A stretch of DNA of 64,000 bases. It comes from Mesaphorura yosii (taxonomy: Eukaryota > Arthropoda > Collembola > Poduromorpha > Tullbergiidae). The stretch covers positions 744,001-808,000 of the forward strand of contig WIXG01000001.1 in assembly GCA_009869945.1 (NCBI GenBank), read 5' to 3'. The first letter of the stretch is position 1. Each line of letters opens with the position of its first letter. The position numbers and the translations under genes were made by a program. This document shows, piece by piece, positions 1-12,742 of this stretch. The notes beneath the pieces are model-generated. The model searched no databases and was not told where the DNA came from. It was given only the letters and a program-made list of their open reading frames with translations.

Positions 1-322
1 TCAAGTCGTCCAGCGAATCTTTCTTGAAAACCAGATTCTCGACCTCCTTCATAGATTCCCGGTGATGCTTGACAGTTTCCTCAAGTGTGTGGATTTTCTC
101 TTCAACTTGGTCATACTTTGACTACAAGAGGCATAGAAAATTGGTGTTAGGTTTACAACGTGGATAATTAGAATTATTACTTACCTTCGGATTCTCGCCG
201 ACGCCGACCATTCCCATTCCGTTTTTACTCGAAGAGCTTAGTGATGATATGCGGTAGAATAAAGCAAGGGAGATGATAATGAACCCCAAAGTTCCAACCA
301 CGAATATTTTCTTCAAATCCAT
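1..322 (-). CDS. Type II membrane coiled-coil protein, 5' end only
   Basis: Two exons are visible: 322-185 (46 codons, phase 0) and 121-1, which runs off the window edge. The start is the ATG at 322; an in-frame TAA lies just upstream. Donor AAG|GTAAGT and acceptor TTGTAG| are canonical and the intron is 63 nt. The protein opens with MDLKK, then one hydrophobic segment (about residues 5-25), then a Ser/Gly-rich stretch. Exon 2 is charged and heptad-like (KYDQVEEK, IHTLEETV), which predicts a coiled coil. The layout (short cytosolic N-terminus, signal anchor, luminal coiled coil) resembles Golgi type II proteins of the GOLM1/CASC4 kind, but too little is present to name it. It diverges from the zinc-finger gene at 1599. 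Confidence 0.6.
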
Positions 323-1598
323 GTCCCCAAAAGCCTTCAAAGAACTTTAGGCTACTATTGCTGGGATTGATGACTATAACTTATGCAGCAGAGCAGACAG
401 GCTTGTCGTGAAAACTTTTTAACTGCGCTTCAGCCTAAAGTGGGTAGAGTAAGTAGACTTTATTATTGCGGCCGTCTTGGTGTTGGACTACTTTGACTTG
501 ACAAACTGGCGATGTCGTTTCTACGTTCATACAACTTTGTCTATGGGATTGGTTGTCAGTGTGTCCTCATTGTCCGTCCGAAGCTCTTTTTTGCTGCTGA
601 ACAACGAAGATTCTGAATTGGCAAATTGGCTTCGCTACGATTTGATGAATGCTTGTGTATTAGAGCCATTTAGACTGACTAACCTTCGGTCCCCATTCGT
701 AACAGGTCAGCAGAACAATTTCGTCGTGAAATCCACCTCCAAAAGTCAGCAATCTATCTCCGATGGATGCTCGGAGCTCAGTCAGGTCATAGTAATCTGA
801 GATCACTGAGATGCTAAAAAAAAATTAACAGGCTGGTCAGCAAACGAAGTTGGTCAGTCGTTGTCGTTATTCCAGGACACCACAGCAGAGCCAGAGCAAC
901 CAATCACTCACACGTCCGAAACTGCGAAACGGTATCGATGAACATTGCCTATCAGTGAAGCCAAGAGTTTGACAATATTGTCAGAATGTGATTGTGATTT
1001 TGTGATGTCAGTGATGTGGACAATATGAAAAGTGAGAATTTGCGGATTCAAGGGTAGAATTAAACTTCCCAATCTTGAGATGAGACAGTTGTCTCAGGCA
1101 GCGCCTGTTGTAGAACAAATAATGTAAACACACGTTTCTTTCGATTCGGCACTCGGCTGTTGGTGTTCGGATTCGCATTTTTCTAAGTTGTTAACACTAA
1201 GCTAATTGTTGTGCTTCATCTCTGTTCTATTAACTTTTGACGTGGTAGATAGTGTCATCAATCAGATCATGCTTGCCTAATTGCAAACTTTCCTCCTCCA
1301 AGTCCTTATTCATGCCTGGAAGGCGAAATTTAATTTTAGTTGTCCTGAATTTCCTGATATATTTCCTGTTTCGTGGACTCCATTTAGCAGTACTTAGCCA
1401 GATAAGGAATGAACACATGCCGAATCTGAAAGGTAATGAAAGTTAACGAATTCTTGTAGTATGTAGATTATATAAGTGTGTGCCCATTCCTCAATTACAG
1501 GCTTGAAAATTTGAAGAGCCGAGGAGCGTGTGATAGTTCACGCTTTAACATCCTTAGACACCGGAGATACTTTGTTCCAATTCTTGAGACCATCCAGG
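323..1598. other. Divergent intergenic region / shared promoter area
   Basis: No convincing coding sequence on either strand. The region separates two divergently transcribed genes, so it probably holds both promoters. A possible 5' non-coding intron of the zinc-finger gene can be seen on the plus strand: a donor-like AAAG|GTAATG near 1432 and an acceptor TTACAG| at 1500. This is inference from splice motifs only. Confidence 0.4.
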
Positions 1599-4500
1599 AT
1601 GGACCAAGACCAACTGAGGGAGGGTTGCCAGCGGCCCGAGTCTGGTGGTAGGGACAGGCATGGTGAAGCTTTGCTCCCCGTTAAAGTGGAACTAGATGAG
1701 CACGAATACCAATATGATGGGGGTGAATTTTTCGGTAAGTTTTAATCAAAATTAATTCGCGGTGAACCCGTCCTAACAGACTTTTCTTGTTTCTAGCAAA
1801 TTCGGAAAGCGTTTCACATGGACTTGAAGCAAGTAGGGTGCTAGCTAGAAGCAGCGACGATAGAGATAGAGGTAGGTTGCGGTTGTGAGGTACTGTTATT
1901 TTCTAAAGAAGCATTAGCAAACTAAAAGAATCCTTCACGTTTACACATGATAAGGTACACATTATTCAAAGAAGACTACAAAGAGTTCAAGATCTAAGAA
2001 ACATACGACCATACGCAAGTACAAACACCGATCTGAAGTTAAGAAGAGAAAGAAACCCACTGCCGTCAAAGCTGTCAAAGCATCAAAGTTAGATACAAGA
2101 AACAACGACGATTCCACCGGAAATCTGTACGAGGATCCTTTGAGTCTGACATGTAGTATTTGTTCTAAAACTTCTAAAGATCAAAGACTGCTGAAGCATC
2201 ACATGAAGGTCGTGCATACGCAAGACCCGAGACACTGCGAGAAATGCGGTAAAATTTTCAAGAACATCGAGCTTCTGAAAGTTCATAATCGAAGGAATCA
2301 CTCAAGCAAGTCGAAGTCATACGAAGAGCGATTAATGAAAGATCGAGCTCGGAAGATACTCAGAAGAAAGTCTAGAAAGATACCTGGCGCGAATATTTGT
2401 TGTGTGATATGCAGCGTGGAATTTCCTTACAGAAGCGCTCTGAAAAGTCACGAAGAGACTGAACATAATTCGACTGAAGGCCTAATTTGCCCCAAATGCA
2501 GGAGAGGATTCACGCATATAGAAGCGTTGAAATATCACGTACGACGTGCTCATTTAGAAGCTGTGAATCAGACGCAGACTGTCACATGCGATATTTGCCA
2601 ACTAGTCCTCAAGAACAGCAAAGTACTGAAAGCGCATTTAAAGAAGGTTCACCTTAACCGAACTGTCGCCGTCAACGGAGCTCTCGAAGCTGCCGCCGCT
2701 GCGGGTCACGATCCTACTCCAGGCGTTTCAAACAGTCATTTGCTACCGGTTCAGGTTAATGATGGCACAGTACACCATCACCAATGCGAATTTTGCCCAT
2801 CCAACTTCCGATGGAAAAATGAACTCACCCTTCACTATCTTCAAGTTCATGGAAGGAAAGAATTAATTATTTGTGGCGAATGTGGGAAAGGATTTTCGAA
2901 TCAGATTAATTTCATTGAACACTACAAGACGCATTCAAGCGATGATATTTGGGCTTGCCAACTTTGCGATAAACTATTCAGAAACCAAAAGCATCAACAT
3001 AGACACGAACGAAAAGTGCACAGGAAAGCAGGGACTTACCCTTATGACGAATGTGTGACGTATGCACTTCAATCGCCTGCAGCCTTAGAAAATCACGCTC
3101 GACTTAAACATCCCGATTTTCCCGATAGGCTCAAACATAAAGCACCAATAAGATCCCGGAAGGAAAATAACAAGACTTGGAGCTTAGGCCGAGATCATTC
3201 CTCTCCATTTACTTCTTTAATTGACCACAACAACCGCCAAGAAGAAACGCCCAAAGTTGCAAGGTCTGAGTCGCGAATGGAAGGCAGCAGAATGAATCAA
3301 AAGAACGTGTTCGAATCACAGTCGGAGCCGCCCGACTGGAATCACGTAAGAACATCGACAATGAGTGACACTCACAGTAATTGCGGAAACGCTCCTCACG
3401 CAGAAGAAGGTGACGATTGGTTCGGCTGGGATGTTCCTATCGAGCATTCTCCACCTTCTTCTCCAACCACTTGCGACATCCAAGTTACCATCCCATGCGT
3501 AATGACCAGCGCACACCAAGTGCCTCCGCAAAGTCAACACAAGGAAGAGCAAGAAAATCTAGAGTTAAGCCAACCGCAATGTCCGCAATATCGTGTGGTA
3601 CAGCAAAAAGTGGATCTGGAGGCCTTGAAACATTGTCCAAAGCTCAAACTGAGAATATCTGTGGAGATGAAGAAATACATGCCATTGCCTTACAGGAAGG
3701 GTTTCCATTTTTGTGATATCTGCTGCCTGAATTTCGTGAACGGAAGGAGCCTTGGACTCCACGTTGAACGATGCCATGGAATCAAATATGTGCCGAAGAA
3801 ACCAACGAAGGCGATTGCGGATGCTCTGAAACACCTAAGGTCTAAATACACTGATGACTGCGTTAGTGCACAGTTTAAGAAATCCAAGCCAAGAAAGTCC
3901 AAGTCTGATGCCAAGTCTAGTCTAGAGGACGAATTGGAGATTCTATCACCAGTAGAGCTTGCGCAAACAAGCCAGCAATCAGCGGACGCGGTCCCAGGTC
4001 CAAATCCCGAGTCTGAGCCAGAACTGGAAATTCAGGAAACATTTTCATGTGACCTCTGTGAAAAGACCTATGATACAAAGCGAAAACTTCAGGACCACCG
4101 GAGGCTGGTTCATGCAGACATGCAGCAGACCTGTTATATATGCAAAACAGTGCTCGCCAATTCTCAGTACCTGAACAGACACATGAGATGGGTACATTTT
4201 CACGATCCTGTTGTGTGTGACATTTGTGGAAAAGAGTACGGAAGTGCGCTAAAATTGGGAATGCACAAAAGGCGTGTTCATCGAGCCCAAATCTTCACTT
4301 GCACAATTTGCCGCTCAGATCACAAGACGAAAGGTTCCTTACGGCTGCACATGCGCATGACCCACGAGGATGACGGCACAAGATTCAACTGTGGCCAGTG
4401 CCCTCGCACTTTCAAACGAAAGGAGTCATGCCGAAGACATCTGGAAGAGTCGCACGCCCGGAAAGATACCAGCAATGCCAAATTCCAGTGCGACCTGTGT

Positions 4501-5328
4501 GGAAGATGCTTCCAGAATGCAACGTCAATGAAAAATCACCGGAAAAATCACACTGTAGAAGAAAATTTCAGATGCCTCTTCTGTAGCGCTAAATTTAACA
4601 CTAAGAAAAAGAAGGCTGCCCACGAAAACAAGTACCACTGGCAGGAAGAAGGTTACATTTGCAAAGTCTGCAACCAAGTTTGCGAGAACGCTCGTGCATT
4701 AGAAAAGCACGTCATCTATCAGCACTCGGAACAGCAATTAGAAACGCTTTACTACGAACCGGCCCTGGCGTGCCCACCAATGCCGGTGAGGAATTACCAA
4801 CAGTACAAGCATCCTTTGATCGAGCCTGGCAGCGTACCACCCTTTCGACCAAGCACCACGAGGAGAGAAAGAGGTGACCCCAAATCCTGGAATCGTCTAT
4901 CCGAAGAGGAGAAGAAGGCGCGTTTCAAGGAGTATTATCACGCCCCGAAGTCCTGCACTCACTGTGGCAAGGTTTGCGCCAATCGGCACGAAATCTACAA
5001 GCACATTGCAGATATGCATCCGGAAATGGCCCGCATTCGTTGCGAAGAGTGCAACTTGGCGTTCGTCATCGCGAAGTTTCTCCATATTCACAATTCTGAA
5101 GTACACAATATAGCGCCGCCGCTTATGTGTGCACTCTGCGGCGAAAGATTTTTCGCTCCAGATATGCAGCGATATCACATGAACAAACACCACGGAGGTT
5201 CACCTAAACACCAAACACCTCGCACGTGTGAATCCTGTGGCAAACAGTTGGCAACAAAGGCTGCGATGCAAAGGCACCAACAGATCCAGCATGGTCATCT
5301 TTCAGCCCCAACAAACGACTGCGCGTGA
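1599..5328 (+). CDS. C2H2 zinc-finger protein with about 22 fingers (copy A)
   Basis: Exons 1599-1734, 1797-1871 and 1955-5328 give 1,194 aa; each junction carries one nucleotide (phase 1) and the frame closes at TGA 5328. The acidic N-terminus (MDQDQLREG..., then VKVELDEHEYQYDGG) is followed by a Lys/Arg-rich stretch (KKRKKPTA) and about 22 C2H2 units in three blocks. Block 1 has fingers 1-9 from LTCSIC to a degenerate ninth. An acidic/Ser-rich linker follows with a GDDWFGWD box, then an isolated finger (HFCDICCLNF), another linker, and fingers 11-22. Finger 9 has lost its first Cys (Tyr codon at 3043-3045). A DNA-binding regulator is the likely role. No BTB, KRAB or ZAD domain is seen. Exons 1-2 are inferred from splice sites. 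The gene next door (5828) is a tandem paralogue. Orthology is not clear to me. Confidence 0.85.
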
Positions 5329-5827
5329 GGACTGGAAAAACACTTCGAATTCTATTGAACAAGACATTTCATTTCTATTTTAAGGTCCTGTCTCCTCATT
5401 CTCGATAATCTGACGTCAAATTACCAACCTTGTATTCCTATTTATGTAAGCACTTCCAAAGATTCTTAACGTAATTCATACATACGCAAATGCAGTAGAA
5501 TGTCTCTGGTTATTTGTTGAGTCGAAACCATGTTTCAGTAAAATAAATTTATTTTTTAAAGGATGAACTGACAAGGTGATCCATTCATTCATTAACCGGT
5601 GAAACGAAATCATTGTTGAATGCCGCTTTGTCTCAATCCAGCATCATAAGGAAGCAGCTCAGTGCTACTTCGTGCGGGAAAGGGAAACATTTGAGTTTCG
5701 GGTTGTTGTGAATTTGTCAAAAAATCCATTCCATTGCAATAAAAATAAAAACCCGAACGTAAAGTTAAACATCAGAGAGGATAAATGTTGTCCCTTAAGA
5801 TTTTATAGCTGTTCAAAGTGTAACAGG
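5329..5827. other. Intergenic region between the tandem zinc-finger genes
   Basis: Holds the 3' UTR of copy A, with a poly(A) signal AATAAA at 5542-5547, and the promoter/5' UTR of copy B. The reading frame upstream of 5828 stays open back to about 5672 but contains no ATG, so it is treated as 5' UTR. Confidence 0.5.
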
Positions 5828-8592
5828 ATGGGAAGCTCCATTGCTGATGGTAGTGGCAATTGTGGCAATGTCGAGCGAGAGACTGAAGGTAAGACTGCTG
5901 ACCATGATTGGACGCCGGAAGGAGATATTGTGGTACAGGCCAAGTTGGAACCTCAGCCGGAGTCTTACATGGATTTTCACCCCGACCTGTCTCAAACGGA
6001 TCCGTTGTCTTTGTCAGGTGAGTTGTTCTATAAATATGAGTCCGAAAAATCACGATTGGAAGGAGCACAAACTTTATGTTTATGTATTCTTATTCGATAG
6101 CTGACGAATCAGAGCCTCGTGAGCACCGCGGCGAGAGTCCAGCTCCTCCACTCGAGAGAAATGCAGTCTGCAGCAAGAAAAGAAAAAAATGTAGAAGGTC
6201 AAAGTTTAGCACTGCACGGAAGAAGGGAACTTCTGGTCGGTCCTCAACAACTTGCCCGTACTGCGCGAAGAGATTTGAACTGCCACGCCAGGTTTACAGA
6301 CACATTAGAGTAGTCCACGATAATGATCCAGTAAAATGTGAAGATTGCGGAAAGACATACAAGAACAAGGAATTGCGGCGAGTACACTTTCGTCGAGTTC
6401 ATGCCAAAGCTGGGGCTACAGGTGCTAAGGTAGGTACCGATCGAAATACGCGGACGCAGATCGCACAAGATCAACATCAATTTATTGCAAGGATAATGCA
6501 ACCGCCGCCATTGCAAACAACCACCACCTGGACATGGGAGCAGGTTCTGACTCCAGTCACTTCACGAGTCGAGTTTATCATATGTGACTGCTGTGGAATA
6601 TCTTTCCAAAACAAAGACAATTTCGTTCAACATTCTAAGCTGCACAAGCCTAGTGATTCGACGTGGAAATGCAAGCTGTGCAATAAATACTTCAGAACCG
6701 AGAGACATTTACTCAAGCACAAGAAGAAAGCACATTTAACACATGAGACGAATATGGTGAACAAGTCATCAACTTATGCTCATACAACTCAACCTATGCT
6801 TTCTGCTATTGAAGAGATTGAAGACAGCATCGGAAACGTTGGTGATGACTGGTTTGAAAACGCCCCATCAGAAAATTCCACACCTTTAGAAGTCGAGCAA
6901 GTCCACATGGGCATAGATACGGAGATTAATTCTCTTCAGATATCTGTTGAAGATAAACTGAGTGTGCAAGATTTAATAACCTGCTCGAAGCTAAAAATGA
7001 ACGCGAAAGTACTGGTTCAAAAATATAATCCACCAGTTTGGAGGCGTGGACACGTTTTCTGTGATCTGTGCTGTAGAAACTTTAGGAGCACTCACTTTCT
7101 AAAATTCCACATGAATCTCGTCCATGGCATTGAATATCGAGAGAAGAAAACGACGCCAAGAATAAAGAAGATCTTAGCAGAAATGCGCGGACACGCTTGG
7201 AAATGTCCTTCAGTCCGAAATGGCGCCCGGATAAGGAAGACCAAAGAAAGTAGTGACGAAAGTGCAGGGTTGGAATTGGAAGCAGAAAAGTTGGCGGCAG
7301 AGACCACTAATAATATAAAGTCAGATACCGGCAAGGTTTTAGGAGAACGGGTGGTTTGCACATTTTCATCTTGCCGCAGGACATTTCGCTCAAAAGCGAA
7401 ACTCCAGTACCACATTGGCTTGGTACATGAAGACTCGCCTCGTAAGTGCAGAATCTGCGAAAAGGTATTTCCTGACTCGCATAAATTATGGAAACATATG
7501 CACACCGTTCATGAAGGTGTGACTACTGAACCTACTCCTTCGCCTTGTGACGTCTGCGGCATCGTATTCGACAGTCACCGAAAGGCCAACTTGCACAAAA
7601 AGCGTGTTCATGATGAACGACCGCGAACGTTGTACAATTGCAAGGAGTGCGGAAAGTCCTACCAAACGCCAAGAGCTTTATACGGTCACACCCTTGCCTG
7701 GCACAAAAATCAGAACATAATGTGTAATCAGTGTGGTAAAAGTTTCACACACAAAGCAACTCTTCTGGATCACCTCACCCGTGTTCACAATGAACCGACA
7801 GCACGCAAATGTAAGAACCGCGAACCCGAATCCTTTCAGTGCGAAGATTGTGGCCGGACTTTCAAGCAAAGAGATGCCTACTCCAGCCACCGAAAAGTGA
7901 AGCATCTCAAAGAGAAGAACTACAGATGCTTGTTTTGCAACGTGAGAACCTACACTTCCAGACTGAAGCGACTGCACGAAGTTCAGTATCATGGAAGCCC
8001 AACCGGCTACGGATGTAAAATCTGCGATCAATTCTGCGAGACTCCGAATGCATTAGAGAAGCATGTCTTGTACGATCACTCCAAGGCTGTTTTGGAAGGA
8101 ACGTACTATGGACCAGCTCAGTGGATTGATCCGCCTGCCACCAAGACAACTTCTTTGCTGGGAAGATTTACGATACAGTACGAGTCTCAGGTCGGCCGCA
8201 ATAAACTGGAAAAGTATCAAAACCCTTTCATGTCAGCGGAGGAGTTCAAGGCCCGACAAGACTGGAGCAACAGAAATAATCCACGAGACTGTGCGTTCTG
8301 TGGCGTCACATGCGGAGGCCGCACTGAGGAAGCCAAACACAACGCAGAGGTCCATCCGGACTACGCTGAGCATAGGTGCACAGAATGCCGACTGGCCTTC
8401 CCCGACCTGCGGAGGTACAATCAGCACATGGAACGGCTCCATGCAGTTAAAAACAAAAGGAGTATAATTGCGGAAGTGGACAAGTCTCGACTCTTCGGAT
8501 GCGGTTTTTGCCCAAAGTATTTCATATCCCAGGCTGGGATGGAAAGGCATAAAGAATCAGTACACCCAAACTCAGCGGCTGTGACGAACTAG
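5828..8592 (+). CDS. C2H2 zinc-finger protein with 16 fingers (copy B)
   Basis: Exons 5828-6017 and 6101-8592, joined in phase 1 (TTGTCAG|GTGAGT ... TTCGATAG|), give 893 aa. The start is the first in-frame ATG, MGSSIADG. The acidic N-terminus (EGDIVVQAKLEPQPES) parallels that of copy A. Sixteen C2H2 fingers run from TTCPYC to FGCGFC in the same block order as copy A: two fingers, a linker, two fingers, a GDDWFENA box, an isolated finger (VFCDLCCRNF), a basic linker, then the C-terminal array. The sixth finger has a three-residue Cys spacing (CTFSSC). Shared signatures with copy A include the NALEKHV/ARALEKHV finger followed by a TYYGPA/LYYEPA strip. Copy A has about six more fingers, so the pair has diverged by gain or loss of finger units. 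Probably a nuclear DNA-binding protein of unknown target. Confidence 0.88.
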
Positions 8593-8945
8593 TTACTAGT
8601 TAGGTGACAACATAATTTATTTATTTACAATGTCATACCTCTAATAAGTTAAGACGAGTTTGTGTACTTTACACGTTAATTCAAGTTCTTATGTCATGAA
8701 TCGTCCGATCCTGAATTTTCTACGAGCGAGCTAACATTGACATTATTTTAAGTAATTACACGTACACCACTGTCGGTCCGCGTCAAATTGAGTACTAGAT
8801 ACTTCATTAAAAATGTAAACAAAGTCTGGAGAGAAACTGAATAAAACATAAGCTACGTGACGATTAAAATACACTTCTTCCACTTGCCACTTCTAATCTA
8901 CCCATATGAAGATCCAAAGTTACGATTTACAAATTACAACTGCAT
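8593..8945. other. Convergent 3' region (zinc-finger copy B / SMARCC)
   Basis: Only 353 bp separate two convergent stop codons. A plus-strand AATAAA lies at 8840-8845. The TTTATT motifs at about 8616-8624 are minus-strand AATAAA signals for the SMARCC gene. If both are used, the two 3' UTRs overlap by roughly 200 nt. No coding sequence seen. Confidence 0.45.
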
Positions 8946-11900
8946 TTAAACTACTGCCTGTTGTGGTGGTGGAGGCGGTACATTTTGTGGTGGAAATCCA
9001 GGATTTGCCTGAGAAGCAGCAGCTTGCGCGGCCGCAACCACCGCCGAATTTGCTGCACTATTCGGCGAGCCTTCACTGCCTTGGCTTTGCTGCAATTGTA
9101 ACTGCTGCTGTTCAGTATGCAGTCTTTGCTGTGCTTGATGCCTTGCACGGAGTTCTGCAGCTCGAAGTTGTTCCAAGTGAAATTGCTGCCGTTCTGCAAT
9201 CAATTGTTGTCTTTGATACTCCAATGCCTCCCGTTCCCGATCCATAATTGTTTCAAGTTCTTCAAAGTGCCGCAGCTTGATCTCCAGTTTCTAGATTTGA
9301 GGAAAATTTGTATAATTTCTTTTCCCGCATTGCATCGATTCGACTGAGAAATTTACCTTCATCTGAGTCTCGACCAGGAGAGCCACTAAGCTTTTAATCT
9401 TTCGTTCCTCGACTGCAGCCAAATGCTTCGCTTTTACAGCCGCAGCTGAAAGCGCCGCTGCAGCGGCGGTTTGGAGTTGCTCTTCTTTCGACAGTTGGTC
9501 AGCTTCAATTTCTTCTGGTGACATTTCTTTTGGTTTCGCTTCGGTATCATCCTTCTCTTTCTCTTTCTCCTTCTCCTTCTCCTTCTCCTCCTCTTCTTTA
9601 TTTTCTACGACCGCCGTCACCTCCTCAGGTTTCTTCTCCTTCACTTCCTCATCAACCTCCATTTTCTCTTCTTTGTTGGTCTCCATTTCAGCGGATGTGG
9701 GCTGCGGCTGAGGCTCTGTTTCTGGCTTTTTCTCAGCGTCCTCCACTGGCTTTTCCTTTTCCTCCGTTGGCTTTGGCGGCTCTGCTTCAGCTGGGACTGC
9801 TGGTTTCTCTTCAGTGGAGGCAACCGCACTCGTCTCCTTGCTTTCTCCCTCTTTTGCAGGCTCTTTATCCGAGGGATCTGTCCCAAATATTCCTGTTTGT
9901 GCCAACCCAGCGTTGGGATCAGCATTTCCGGTTTCCTTTGCTAGCTTCAGAGTATTCTTCATGTGAGAATCCAAAATGCCGCTCGGAACTTGATCCTTGA
10001 TTTTGCCAAACTCTTCCATGGCCGCCTTTGCAGCTGCGGCGGCAATTCTCGGATCCACAACTGATGAAAGGAAGGCTACGGTTGACATGACCGGATTTCC
10101 GGCTTTACTAAACGGAATTGGCTGGAATGCCAACGGTCCCATGAATCCTCCACCTATTCGCCAAATCGACATGTCATTCATTGCCCTGATGTTCAGTGAT
10201 AAATAGTCCTTAACTGGTACCTAATTCTGGGTCATCCATATACGGATCTTCCACTGGAAGTCTCAAGAAATGTAAAATGCACTCCTCTTGTGTGCGAGAT
10301 CCTACATGCTCACAAACTTTGTTCCAGTCGTCCTTGTACATCTCCATACCTTCCAGCAAAAGCAAAGTTTCTTGTTCCGTCCAATCTCTTGTCATGTTAG
10401 ATACATTCTTGTTCTTGAGAACGGAACTCTTTTTGCTGTACCTAAAAGTGAACGGTTAAGCAAACATTATTCCCTTCTTGGTCAAGCCAGTGTATTTATT
10501 TTTGAGTTTTTCTACTTACTGGTCTAGCTTCAAACCAAAACTACCAATCTCCACATCCTTCTTTTCCTCTTCTTTCCTTTTGCTGTCCAAGTCGACCAGA
10601 ATTTTTGCAGCAGCTGAGGGTTGTGGTGTTTTGGGCGGATTCAGCGGCTGCAAGCCGGACGGGGTGTCCGCCAGAACATGAAAATGAGAGGTAGGTGGCG
10701 GGCCCATCGCGCTGGGTCGGCAATCAGTATCAACCTAAGTACATGATAAAATGAGGAATGTATTGGACTGAAATAAACTGTCATTGAAATCCGTACCTGA
10801 TAATTGATCAACCCCCACTGTTCCAAAAACGCGTGAACTCGCATTATAGCACAAACGTCGCCAGCCAAATTTCGCCTGCACGCTGTGCTCGTCAAATACT
10901 CAGTTGGATTAAGTCTGTAGGTGTCAAGTATGAAATTTCGGTATGCAAGATAAATTTCCGGGGTTTTTGATTTGTTTCTTCCGTTGAAGAACTCGGGCAA
11001 TGCTCGTTTCTCAACAGTGTGGATTGAATTGTAATCAAACCACGATGAGTACGACGGTACAACAATGTGATGTGTTTGTTCAGTTGCGCTATCCTCTGCT
11101 GATTCATCTTTTGATGCCGGCTCCTGATTGCCCGGGGCTGCTTTTGTCAAGTCAGGCATTTTGGTCAAGTCGTCATTCTTGTCTGCGTTCTCGGCAGCTC
11201 CGTCGTCATCTAAATCAGTGACCGTTCCTCCTTTGACAGGTTGAAAGTCTGCGTCAAGTTTCTTCTTGTCCACTGTGGCTTTGGGGACAACAACTTCAGT
11301 GAGATTTGTCTCCGGAGGTGGATCGTCAAAATCTCTTGATAAATCCTCAACTTCCTCAGCAACTTTGGAAGGACCAGCTTGATTCTTAGCTCCGCCTTTT
11401 GCAGCAGGTGTTGCCGCACCCTTCTTCGCTCGCTTTTGATTTTTGGGGGCTGGGGAAGGCGATGTTTTCCGTTTCTCTGCCTGCCTGCCCGACTTTTTAG
11501 CTGGGGTTTTTGCTGGTGTAGATGCTGGCTTGTCTCCTGCTGTAGAAGACGACGACGAATCTTGAGTTGTTAAATCATCAAGGTCTTCCATTGAAATTCT
11601 CAGTTTGTGAGCCTTTTTCTTTCCACTATCATCGACCTCGTAATCTTCTTCATTCATCCACTCGTTGTACTGGTCCATGTCAGTCAACCAATTGCCAGTG
11701 ACATGCCACTTGTGGTCAGCAGAGAAAACCTGCATTTGCTCCGGCGGTTCACGATCAATAACCGACAAGTCAACTTGAACCCAAGTGTCTCTGTTATCAG
11801 GCAAATAGTACCAGTGGAGAAGTACATAGCGATCTTTCTTGAAAACTGGACGTGCAACTTCCTCGTCCAAAGGGTCGCAGGAGGGATATATTATGTGTGT

Positions 11901-12742
11901 CGCATTTTCTTCTTCCTCCACAATTGTTCCCTTGTGCTTCTTTGCTATCTCTTTATATTTACTCATTGAGGGCTTGTCCTTTTCGGTACAAGTCGGAGTA
12001 AAATAGATTTGAGGTAGAACCCAACATTTGGATGTGCACAGCGCTGTCTCAATGCTGAGGAACATTTCAATAATTCGGTCAACTCTGGCTGGAGTCTGAA
12101 GACAGCAAATGAAGATGGGGGATTAAAGCTATGTTAAAGTAGAAACTAATTTTAAGTTAAACTGAGTGCTTGCATTACCTGGAGATCGAACCTTCTCCAT
12201 CCCTGATCATTCTTGAACTTGTAAACTGCTCCAAGAATTTGACAAAGACCACCACCGGGCTTGAAGTCCAAGAAAAACCGAGTCTAGATAGACATGAATG
12301 AAGAAGTTAAGCTAATGTTACGGACAAGACCCTCACATCCAATGTATAAGTTGGTGAAGAATGTTTTTAACGCATCAGTTCGAGTCAATTAGGATTTGGA
12401 ATATGTATGTCGAGCGTGAACCTACCGGTATTCTGGTAATTGCACGCTTTGTGGCATTTTCGCCGAAATGATCTTCCTGGAACTGCCAAAGCTGTACTGT
12501 CAAGTTTGCCAGCGCTTTACTGTTCGGGTTGTCAGCTTGGACATGCTAAATAAAAATTGTACAATTGGAGAGCAGCGTTAGCAAGTTCAACAGTAAGCTT
12601 AGTGAGTGACTGAGGGAAGACTTACCTTTTTAAAATTTTTAGTCAACCACGAACGAACTTGATCGAACTGTGAAAGAATCTCTGGTGTATCATAGAATTT
12701 GGTGTTGGGTCCACCATTTTTCTTTGGCTCGAGCGTTGTCAT
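8946..12742 (-). CDS. mor: SWI/SNF (BAF/PBAF) core subunit SMARCC / Moira
   Basis: Eight coding exons on the minus strand: 12742-12626, 12545-12426, 12283-12179, 12095-10797, 10734-10520, 10441-10221, 10153-9357 and 9290-8946. They sum to 3,219 nt (1,072 aa), close to human SMARCC1/2. Domain order matches the family: an N-terminal conserved module (exons 1-4, including [12 protein letters not shown]), a basic Lys-rich stretch with [15 protein letters not shown] (about residues 456-548, [20 protein letters not shown]), the [19 protein letters not shown] box, SANT (about 636-682, [20 protein letters not shown]), a long Glu/Lys-rich region, a helical leucine-zipper-like segment ([20 protein letters not shown] onward), then Gln-rich and Pro-rich tails. 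In the family this protein dimerises and scaffolds the Brahma ATPase complex in nucleosome remodelling. The donor of exon 6 (G|GTACCA) is weak; an alternative a few bases downstream is possible. The gene converges with the zinc-finger pair. Confidence 0.96.
9551..9598. repeat. Degenerate hexanucleotide (Lys-Glu) microsatellite inside SMARCC
   Basis: Plus-strand CTTCTC/CTTTCTC units repeat about eight times. On the coding (minus) strand they spell a KEKEKE tract within the acidic-basic region after the SANT domain. It is a likely site of length polymorphism. Confidence 0.7.

Noticed and set aside
477-800. 107-codon plus-strand open frame in the divergent promoter region
   Set aside because: It begins with TTG rather than ATG at its 5' end and shows no domain, signal peptide or matching splice sites.
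9518-10000. 160-codon plus-strand frame (Ser/Pro/Leu-rich) opposite the SMARCC gene
   Set aside because: It is the antisense shadow of the Glu/Lys-rich coding tract; the minus strand has clear homology.
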